Both the position numbers and the translations under genes were made by a program. DNA of 9,661 nucleotides from the NCBI GenBank assembly GCA_028711675.1, contig JAQTRT010000102.1:1-9661 (forward strand). The letters run 5' to 3'. Position 1 is the first letter of the stretch, and the number at the start of each line of letters is the position of its first letter. Source of the DNA: a bacterium. GTDB taxonomy: Bacteria; Spirochaetota; JAHITG01. Under the pieces are notes generated by a model, which was given only the letters and a program-made list of their open reading frames with translations, made no database searches and was not told where the DNA came from. This document shows, one piece after another, positions 1 to 5,803 of this stretch.

Positions 1-44
1 AAAAAAGCTGTTTTTACTAATGTATCCAATTCTTTATCCTGCAT
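1..44 (-). CDS. 5' end of an unidentified leftward gene (partial, runs off the window)
   Basis: Reading the minus strand from the ATG at 44-42 gives MQDKELDTLVKTAF with no stop before the window edge. A good Shine-Dalgarno (AGGAG, within 51-56) lies 7 bases before the ATG and a promoter-like element lies further upstream, so the start is believable even though only 14 codons are visible. The charged N-terminus shows no signal peptide or membrane segment, so a cytoplasmic product is likely. It is divergent from the SpoIIE-type phosphatase gene and shares a 243-base intergenic region with it. Too little is visible to name a family. Confidence 0.6.
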   Translation of the reverse strand, partial: MQDKELDTLVKTAF

Positions 45-50
45 AATAGG

Positions 51-56
51 GCTCCT
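51..56 (-). promoter_or_regulatory. Ribosome binding site of the partial leftward gene
   Basis: The minus strand reads AGGAGC here, with 7 bases between the last G of AGGAG and the ATG at 44. This is one of only three clear Shine-Dalgarno sequences in the window and is the main support for the truncated gene. Confidence 0.6.
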
Positions 57-67
57 GATAAAGTATG

Positions 68-95
68 AAATTATATAAAATAAAATCAATGTCAA
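68..95 (-). promoter_or_regulatory. Probable sigma-70-type promoter of the partial leftward gene
   Basis: The minus strand has a perfect TTGACA -35 at 95-90. The -10 is ambiguous: a perfect TATAAT lies at 75-70 but with a short 14-base spacer, while the overlapping TAATTT at 73-68 has a 16-base spacer. Either places the transcript start in roughly 60-68, leaving a leader of about 20 bases that carries the AGGAG site. The -35 region is nearly identical to that of glyS. Confidence 0.5.
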
Positions 96-110
96 TGAAA
101 AAAGCACATG
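86..110 (-). repeat. Shared promoter block, copy 1 (CATGTGC plus TTTTCATTGACATTGA)
   Basis: Read on the minus strand, this stretch is CATGTGC, two bases, then TTTTCATTGACATTGA. The 16-base block is exactly repeated upstream of glyS at 7926-7911, again on the minus strand and again preceded by a CAYGTGC element (CACGTGC there, with a 3-base gap). The block contains the -35 hexamer. It may be a shared regulator site or simply similar promoters. Confidence 0.5.
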
Positions 111-155
111 AAGTAATTTAAACACATTTTTCCTTAGGGCAGGATCAGAAAAAAG

Positions 156-180
156 AGAGCTTTCCCGGCCGATCAGCTCT
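156..180. repeat. Inverted repeat AGAGCT-N13-AGCTCT in the divergent promoter region
   Basis: A perfect 6-base inverted repeat (156-161 and 175-180) encloses 13 bases that themselves contain the palindrome CGGCCG (166-171) at nearly the same centre of symmetry. It lies just upstream of the phosphatase promoter, its right arm ending 15 bases before the -35. It could be an operator. There is no T-run typical of a terminator after it on either strand. Confidence 0.3.
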
Positions 181-195
181 ATTTTAGAAAAAGCA

Positions 196-224
196 TTGAC
201 TTTTCATTAATATTGATATATTAT
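196..224 (+). promoter_or_regulatory. Probable sigma-70-type promoter of the phosphatase/TPR/propeller operon
   Basis: TTGACT at 196-201 and TATTAT at 219-224 are separated by 17 bases. Each matches consensus at 5 of 6 positions. Transcription would start near 231, giving a leader of about 57 bases ahead of the ATG at 288. The same -10 hexamer (TATTAT) is used by the queA promoter. Since the next two genes abut or overlap, this promoter probably serves all three. Confidence 0.6.
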
Positions 225-273
225 TTATATGAAAAACATGTATTGTTCAGCCGATAATCTAATAAATATATAA

Positions 274-281
274 AAGGAAAG
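274..281 (+). promoter_or_regulatory. Ribosome binding site of the phosphatase gene
   Basis: AAGGAAAG lies upstream of the ATG at 288; 9 bases separate the AAGGA core from the start. It supports this ATG over downstream methionines, which would remove the first membrane helix. Confidence 0.5.
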
Positions 282-287
282 ACGGAC

Positions 288-1772
288 ATGAGCATTAAAT
301 TAAAATTCACCATATTGATTCTTGTTTTCATCATTATCCTTGTGAGTATTTTAACTTATCTCAGTATCTACAGACAGCAGAGCCTGCTGCTGGAATCAAC
401 GGACAAGCGCATTAAAGTGATCATGATGAACACATCGGATACCATCAAGGAAGGCATCATCAGCGCGGATGACCTTCTTATCTCCACGACCATCCGGAAG
501 ATCAAGGAGAGGAATGAGGATATCATTCATACCTTCCTGGTCGACAAAAGAGGGAACCTGCTCTTTCATTCGGACAGCCAGATCATGAATAAGGTCCTGG
601 GAATGGGGATCAAAGAGGATTTCAGCAAGAGCCCTGAGATGCAGAAAGCGGTCCTGAGCTCCGATTTTTTAAAACAGATCCATCAGAACGAAGCCCTTTA
701 TTCCTATCCCGTCACAGGCAATAACGTTAAAATGGCCACGCTTTTTATAAATTTTTCCCTCAATAGAATTATGCAGAATATCAACCAGACCCGGACAAGG
801 CTCATCACTATTTCTTTTGTCATTCTCCTGATCTTTATGGCCATTACCTATGTCTTTACCTCCATCCTTCTCCGTCCCATCAAGCTGCTCACCAAGGGAG
901 CCCAGATCATCGGGACAGGGAACCTGGATTACACGATACCGGTCAAACAGAAAGATGAACTGGGTAATCTGGCATTTACTTTCAACAGGATGAGCTATGA
1001 ACTGAAAATTTCCCGCCAGAAAGCTATTGATAAAGAACTTTTTGAAAGGGACCTGAAGATCGCGAGCGAGATACAAAAATTCCTCATTCCGGAAAAGATC
1101 CCGCAGATTAAGAATATCCTGCTGAATGCCATCTACAAGCCGGCCCGTTTCGTGGGCGGTGATTATTATGATGTCGTGGAGATAGGACCGAATAAATACG
1201 GCGTCATCATCGTGGACGTTTCCGGAAAAGGTTCAGGGGCCGCCATCATTATGGCCGTCATTACTTTTATTTTCCATTCAGAAGCGCCCAGGACGTTCGA
1301 TACGAGCAAACTGATGTTCGAACTGAACAACAAGCTCTTCGAACGTATCCCCCTCGGCAATTTTGCCACGGGCCTGTATATGATCTATGATGCAGAGAAA
1401 GAGATCATGCAGTACACCAACGCCGGTCATTCCAACCTGATCCTCTTCAATAAAGCATCCGGCAAGATCTTTGAGCTGAGCAAGGCTTCCAGTTTCCCCC
1501 TGGGAATATCGAAGGATACGGACTATACCAGGGCAGCCTTTAAGTTCGAGAAAGGCGACGTGATCCTGCTCCAGACCGATGGTATCTATGAAGCCAAGAA
1601 CGTGAACCAGCAGGAATTCTCCAATGAACGCGTGAAAAGCACACTGATGAAACACAGTTCCGCGAACAACCCGGATAAACTGAACGAACTTATCATGAAC
1701 GAGATCAACCAGTTCGTGGGCGCAGCTCACCAGCATGACGATATGACCCTCATCACGATAAAAAAAGTATAA
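288..1772 (+). CDS. Membrane-bound Cache-like/HAMP/SpoIIE-type PP2C serine phosphatase
   Basis: A 494-residue signalling phosphatase. Visible domains are a first membrane helix (about 7-28), an extracytoplasmic sensor region (about 30-170) with a Cache-like stretch FLVDKRGNLLFHSD at 83-96, a second helix (about 172-195), a HAMP linker starting at RPIK (196) and including KDELGNLA (222-229), and a C-terminal PP2C SpoIIE/RsbU catalytic domain (about 250-494). The metal-binding motifs are intact: GGDYYD (D292), DVSGKG (D310), TDGI.E (D431) and the DDMT pair (D484, D485). Family members dephosphorylate a serine on a STAS anti-anti-sigma protein or similar substrate in the cytoplasm, so an external signal likely tunes a sigma factor or other partner. 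No such substrate is encoded nearby. It heads a three-gene operon, and its stop lies 1 base before the TPR gene's ATG. The ATG at 288 has an SD and begins the first helix. Family assignment is firm; ligand and substrate are unknown. Confidence 0.93.
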   Translation: MSIKLKFTILILVFIIILVSILTYLSIYRQQSLLLESTDKRIKVIMMNTSDTIKEGIISADDLLISTTIRKIKERNEDIIHTFLVDKRGNLLFHSDSQIMNKVLGMGIKEDFSKSPEMQKAVLSSDFLKQIHQNEALYSYPVTGNNVKMATLFINFSLNRIMQNINQTRTRLITISFVILLIFMAITYVFTSILLRPIKLLTKGAQIIGTGNLDYTIPVKQKDELGNLAFTFNRMSYELKISRQKAIDKELFERDLKIASEIQKFLIPEKIPQIKNILLNAIYKPARFVGGDYYDVVEIGPNKYGVIIVDVSGKGSGAAIIMAVITFIFHSEAPRTFDTSKLMFELNNKLFERIPLGNFATGLYMIYDAEKEIMQYTNAGHSNLILFNKASGKIFELSKASSFPLGISKDTDYTRAAFKFEKGDVILLQTDGIYEAKNVNQQEFSNERVKSTLMKHSSANNPDKLNELIMNEINQFVGAAHQHDDMTLITIKKV

Positions 1773-1773
1773 G

Positions 1774-3978
1774 ATGATGAAAAAACGATTGAAGTGGATC
1801 ATTCTCCTGTACTTATCATTCTTTCTTCCCCTGCAGGCGGAAGATATCAGCAAGCATTTCATGGACGCCAAACTGGCTTATATCAATTCGGATTTTGATA
1901 CGGCCATGAACGAATGCAACGCGGCCATCCAGCTCAGGGAAGTGCCTGATGAAGAAGCCCAGGCTTTCCTGGACCTGGTTCGTTTCATCCGGAACTTCTC
2001 CTCGGAAAAACTGAAGGATGCCCGTCTTTATTTCAGTACCAAGGAATACTTAAAATGCATCGCCACCCTGTCTGATATCCTGAAAAAGGATACGGGCAAC
2101 AATGAAGTGAAAAAACTGTACAAGGATTCCCTCCCTTTCATCACAGAAGCGGAAAAGAAGGACTTGCTGGAACGGTTGAATAAGGAGATCGAGATCAATA
2201 AACAAGGCAGGAACGACACCATCCTTATCGCGCTCTATACGGAAAAACTGATCATAGACGAAAATGACGAACAGACCAAGATCGAGTTGAAAAGAGTACG
2301 CTTAAAGTATAATTCACGCCAGATCAAACTCGAAGTCGAGAAAATGATCAAAACCCTGGAAGATCTCATCAGTCAGAAGGAATTCGACCTGGACAAGGCC
2401 ATCCTCATTGTGAATAATATTCTGTATATCGACCCGGAGAACGTGAAAGGGAAAAAGCTGAAGGTCATCCTGGAAACATACAAGCAGGAAGAGGAGCGAC
2501 GGAAGCTTCTGGAAGAACAGAAGAAAAAGAAAGAGGAAGAGGAACTTCTGAAAAAAAAGCAGGAAGAAGCCATCCGCAACAAGATTGCAGAGACCATTGA
2601 GGTGAAAAGAGTGGAGAAAAAGACCCAGCCTGTCCAGGCAGCTGTAAAGAAAATACAGGCTCCTCCGGTCGTACCTGTTACGAATAAACCTCCTGTCAAG
2701 GAACCAGAGCCGGTTTCCCGGCCCACTAATATCATGACTAATGTGAAAAAAGCTGCTGTTACCAATAAACCTGTTGTGGAAAAAAAGAGCGTTCTGATCA
2801 CGAAGATCGAAAAAGTAGAGACGGTCCAGGTAAAAAAAGAAGACCTGGTCAAAAAAGAGAACGAGAACAAAGGACAGATCCATTTCAACAGGGGTGTTAA
2901 CCGCTATAATAACCAGTTATATAAAGCTGCCAAGGTCGAATTTGTCCTGGCGGGACAGTTTGATACCGGCCTGAAAAGTTCAGCCGATGTTTATATCAGG
3001 AAATGCGACGAAAAAGTGAAAGTCGAAGAGAAAAAGGTCCAGGTCATAGCCAGGCAGGAAGTAAAAAAAGAGGTTGAAAAAACAAAGGTCCTGGTGAAAA
3101 AAGAAATGGTGGAAAAGGCCATCAACATCCTGTACAGCAATATGGTGAAGAATGAAGTAACGGTACCGGAAGGAGAACAGCTACTGAAGAAGATCATCAC
3201 CCGGAATGTCATGGAGAACAGGTTGTCGGTCAACCCGTACTCGCCCCTTTATCAGGTGCTGAACTATCTCAAGGAGGCGGGGGTCGCGTATTTCAATAAA
3301 CAGGATTATAAAAGGTCACTCTCCTGCTGGCAGCAGATCCTTGAGTTCTTTCCTGAGAACAAATTAGCCGTCACTTACCTGTATAAGAGCCTGGCCCGGG
3401 TCCCTGATCCAAAAGAATATCTCCAGAACCTGTATGACCAGGCCGTGAATTATTATAATTCAGGCGATGTCTACAAGAGCGCTTTTTATTTCGATCTTAT
3501 CATCAATTCCCCTCCTTTTAATAAAAATAAAACGAGCTTCAAGAATATTGATTCCCTCAACAGGAAATGCCTGGAGTATATCAAAAAATACAACAAGACA
3601 GAGAGCCAGCTTTTCCAGGTCTATAATTCCGCCGTGCTTGATTTTATCAACGGTGATTACGATGCAGCTGTCGTGAAATGGGAATATATCCTGAAACTTG
3701 AACCCGGGAACATGAAATCCCGGTTCAACCTGAATAAAGTGAACAATATTCTGAACAACAAGGAATCCGGCGAGGTCACAAGCCGTTTTTCCGTAGAGGA
3801 GATCAAAAAGATCAACCTGGCTTATTATAACGGCATCGAAGCCTATAACCAGAATAACTATAAAAAGGCCCTCTCCTGGTTCAGGGAAGTACTGAAGATC
3901 TACCCGGAACACCAGAAAGCGCTCAATAATGTTTCAAAGATAAATCTGATATTGAGATCAAAAACCTATGCGCAGTAA
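1774..3978 (+). CDS. Exported tetratricopeptide-repeat protein with lysine/glutamate-rich segments
   Basis: A 734-residue protein. An N-terminal signal peptide is likely: basic MMKKRLK, then hydrophobic 8-20, with cleavage probably after LQA at 22. TPR-like helix pairs occur near 31-70, 82-120, 208-235, 367-400, 495-540, 550-580, 612-660 and 680-725. The clearest are the last two, with the signatures YNSAVLDFINGDYDAAV and YNGIEAYNQNNYKKAL. Between the TPR blocks lie a K/E-rich probable coiled coil (about 235-282), a P/V/K/T-rich linker (284-345) with a VTNKP repeat, and a second K/E-rich stretch (412-446). TPRs usually bind other proteins, so a periplasmic scaffold role is inferred. No Shine-Dalgarno precedes the ATG, and it begins 1 base after the phosphatase stop, which suggests coupled translation. 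ATG 1777 is an equally usable start. No enzyme domain is seen. Confidence 0.85.
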   Translation: MMKKRLKWIILLYLSFFLPLQAEDISKHFMDAKLAYINSDFDTAMNECNAAIQLREVPDEEAQAFLDLVRFIRNFSSEKLKDARLYFSTKEYLKCIATLSDILKKDTGNNEVKKLYKDSLPFITEAEKKDLLERLNKEIEINKQGRNDTILIALYTEKLIIDENDEQTKIELKRVRLKYNSRQIKLEVEKMIKTLEDLISQKEFDLDKAILIVNNILYIDPENVKGKKLKVILETYKQEEERRKLLEEQKKKKEEEELLKKKQEEAIRNKIAETIEVKRVEKKTQPVQAAVKKIQAPPVVPVTNKPPVKEPEPVSRPTNIMTNVKKAAVTNKPVVEKKSVLITKIEKVETVQVKKEDLVKKENENKGQIHFNRGVNRYNNQLYKAAKVEFVLAGQFDTGLKSSADVYIRKCDEKVKVEEKKVQVIARQEVKKEVEKTKVLVKKEMVEKAINILYSNMVKNEVTVPEGEQLLKKIITRNVMENRLSVNPYSPLYQVLNYLKEAGVAYFNKQDYKRSLSCWQQILEFFPENKLAVTYLYKSLARVPDPKEYLQNLYDQAVNYYNSGDVYKSAFYFDLIINSPPFNKNKTSFKNIDSLNRKCLEYIKKYNKTESQLFQVYNSAVLDFINGDYDAAVVKWEYILKLEPGNMKSRFNLNKVNNILNNKESGEVTSRFSVEEIKKINLAYYNGIEAYNQNNYKKALSWFREVLKIYPEHQKALNNVSKINLILRSKTYAQ
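2677..2784 (+). repeat. Imperfect VTNKP repeat in the TPR protein linker
   Basis: The linker contains VTNKPPVKE (residues 302-310, bases 2677-2703) and VTNKPVVEK (329-337, bases 2758-2784), 27 codons apart. The DNA is similar but not identical (GTTACGAATAAACCT versus GTTACCAATAAACCT). It looks like an old duplication inside a flexible proline/lysine/valine-rich spacer. Confidence 0.4.
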
Positions 3979-5803
3979 AAAATATTTTTTCATGTTGTGT
4001 CTGGGCTTCGGTCTGTTAGGGGCTTTCCGGCCTCAGGACCTGGGGGCCAGCCTGTTCCTTGATTTAAAGCCTGTCCCGTTATCCTGCATGGTCTCTGCCT
4101 TTTCCGCGGCTGCTTCTGATGACCGGATCGGATTCCTGGTAAAAGATGTCAACAGCCGGCTTTATTTCATAACCGGCGCGAATAAAGGCCTCTCGTTCTC
4201 CAAGACCATATCCCTTTCCTCCAGAAAGGTCATCGACCAAACCCTCTTCATGGACAAGCAAGTGACGCTGGCCGTCTGGATGGAGGAAGCGGATAATAAA
4301 ATAAAAATGGCCAGGATCAGTAACGATAAGGTTGAATCCGTCAAACCGCTTGTCCCTTTTTCGGACCTTGGGGCTTTTCATCCCAGGATCGTCGCTGTTA
4401 AGGACGGATTCCTCCTTCTTTTTTCTGAGAATTACAGGAATCATTCCGGTATCCGTCTTGTCCGATTCACCCTGGACGGTACCATTTTGGAGGACAAGGT
4501 CCTTTTTCAGACCGGAAATAATTATCTGCCGCAGGTCCGTTCCAGCAAAGACCAGATTTGCCTGGTCTGGAATAACCTGACCGGCGATAAAGAAGAACTG
4601 TATTCGCTTATTTCCACGGACCAGGGGAAGAACTGGGGTGTGGTCATCCCGGTTACCTCCAATGATTTCCCGGACCGGGGTCCGGTCCTGTATGCCATTA
4701 AGAACAAGTTTTACCTGCTCTGGCAGGATAACCGGCTGGGAAATTGGAATGTGGCTTATGCCGAGTATAACAAGAAGAAATGGACCGGATTCAGCCAGCT
4801 TACCTCCCATCTTTTCAACTGCTGGCTTCCTCAAATGGCTTTTTACAAGGATAAGCTCTTTTTTTTCTGGCTCGATAAATCAGAAGGGAATTCCCAGATC
4901 TCCTATGTCCGGAAAGGATTTTACACCAGTGTCTGGAGCGATCCTGTCCGGTTCCATCCGGAAGCCGGGAATATTGATGATTACCAGGTTGCCGGTTCTG
5001 ATGATTTTTTTACGCTGGCGTGCGTAAAAGAGAATAAACTGTATTTTTCCCGTGTTTACAATGATTTCGAAAAGATATCCCCGGAGAAACAGGAGATCAG
5101 TCCTGACGGATGGCGGTTATCCTGGAAAAGGGGAAAGAGCGATCTGGCCAAATATTCCGTCTATTTCTCTCTCGCCGGCCATGACGGATTTTTTATGCCT
5201 GTATTCCAAAAAGGTGATGAACATTTCGCGGTCTATAGTAAGAACAAAGAGCGTCTGAATCCCGTTCTTTTTAACATCCGTTACTATAACGATATCGACC
5301 TGCTGTCAGACGTCTCATCCCTCCCTTTAAACAAGGAAACAGGCCGTATCAGCGTTAGAAAGCCGGTGGACTGGAAAAAAGCTGAGAAGAACACGATCTT
5401 TTACCAGATCATGCAGGATTCGCTGTACATCAAGTACAAGTACAGGAAAGGGATCGATAAGGACAGGATACTCGGTATGCTTTATTTTCAGATCATCAAT
5501 TATCTCAACAGGAACTATGGTTATAATAAATTTATCCGGGTCTTCAACCTGCTCAACGGGAACATCGATTTCAACAGGCTGATCGAAGGGGATGAGATCT
5601 TCCTTCCCGTGGTGTGGGGTGATTTTTTCTTCCTTTCCCTGGTCGGGAAGGACGTGGCGTCCAGCCTGGCAGGCCTTGAAGAAAAATATAATCTGAAGAA
5701 CCGGGGGTATCTCTATTATCTTGTCTCATCAGACCTGGGAAAGATAAAGGAATATGAAGAGGCCGTACCGGGCGATATCATCGTGCTTTTCTGCCCGTAT
5801 TAG
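3968..5803 (+). CDS. Exported sialidase-like beta-propeller protein with LysM-like C-terminal region
   Basis: A 611-residue protein. An N-terminal signal sequence is likely (MRSKKYFFMLCLGFGLLGAF, cleavage possibly after A27). Residues about 45-370 contain seven evenly spaced units, each with a hydrophobic strand ending in an aromatic or small residue followed by an acidic/Asn loop: F56, W104, F152, W201, W252, W301 and A351, 48-51 residues apart. Unit 4 carries a canonical Asp-box STDQGKNW (216-223, pattern SxDxGxxW), as in sialidase/BNR propellers. Residues about 380-455 look Fn3-like (WRLSW, YSVYF, FNIRYY). Residues about 520-547 (VFNLLNGNIDFNRLIEGDEI) resemble the end of a LysM domain, followed by a conserved-looking PGDIIVL near the C-terminus. 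Sialidase catalytic residues were not identified, so a binding role is as likely as an enzymatic one. The ATG overlaps the TPR gene's end by 11 bases and has no SD, indicating coupled translation. Confidence 0.75.
   Translation: MRSKKYFFMLCLGFGLLGAFRPQDLGASLFLDLKPVPLSCMVSAFSAAASDDRIGFLVKDVNSRLYFITGANKGLSFSKTISLSSRKVIDQTLFMDKQVTLAVWMEEADNKIKMARISNDKVESVKPLVPFSDLGAFHPRIVAVKDGFLLLFSENYRNHSGIRLVRFTLDGTILEDKVLFQTGNNYLPQVRSSKDQICLVWNNLTGDKEELYSLISTDQGKNWGVVIPVTSNDFPDRGPVLYAIKNKFYLLWQDNRLGNWNVAYAEYNKKKWTGFSQLTSHLFNCWLPQMAFYKDKLFFFWLDKSEGNSQISYVRKGFYTSVWSDPVRFHPEAGNIDDYQVAGSDDFFTLACVKENKLYFSRVYNDFEKISPEKQEISPDGWRLSWKRGKSDLAKYSVYFSLAGHDGFFMPVFQKGDEHFAVYSKNKERLNPVLFNIRYYNDIDLLSDVSSLPLNKETGRISVRKPVDWKKAEKNTIFYQIMQDSLYIKYKYRKGIDKDRILGMLYFQIINYLNRNYGYNKFIRVFNLLNGNIDFNRLIEGDEIFLPVVWGDFFFLSLVGKDVASSLAGLEEKYNLKNRGYLYYLVSSDLGKIKEYEEAVPGDIIVLFCPY

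Noticed and set aside
238..273. An 11-codon ATG frame in the phosphatase leader
   Set aside because: It has no SD, no regulatory-peptide composition and no attenuator hairpin after it.
1278..1871. Minus-strand 197-codon frame across the phosphatase/TPR junction
   Set aside because: It lies opposite a strongly conserved PP2C domain, has no SD or promoter and no recognisable domain.
2314..2888. Two overlapping minus-strand frames of 171-189 codons inside the TPR gene
   Set aside because: They are the complement of the K/E-rich coding stretch, giving low-complexity F/L/S-rich translations with no start signals.
4079..4834. Minus-strand 251-codon frame inside the propeller gene
   Set aside because: The plus-strand frame has clear periodic blades and an Asp-box; the antisense translation has no family features.
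5767..5799. CGGGC/GCCCG inverted repeat at the propeller gene end as a terminator
   Set aside because: Only 5 paired bases, a 19-base loop and no T-run; it also lies inside the coding sequence.
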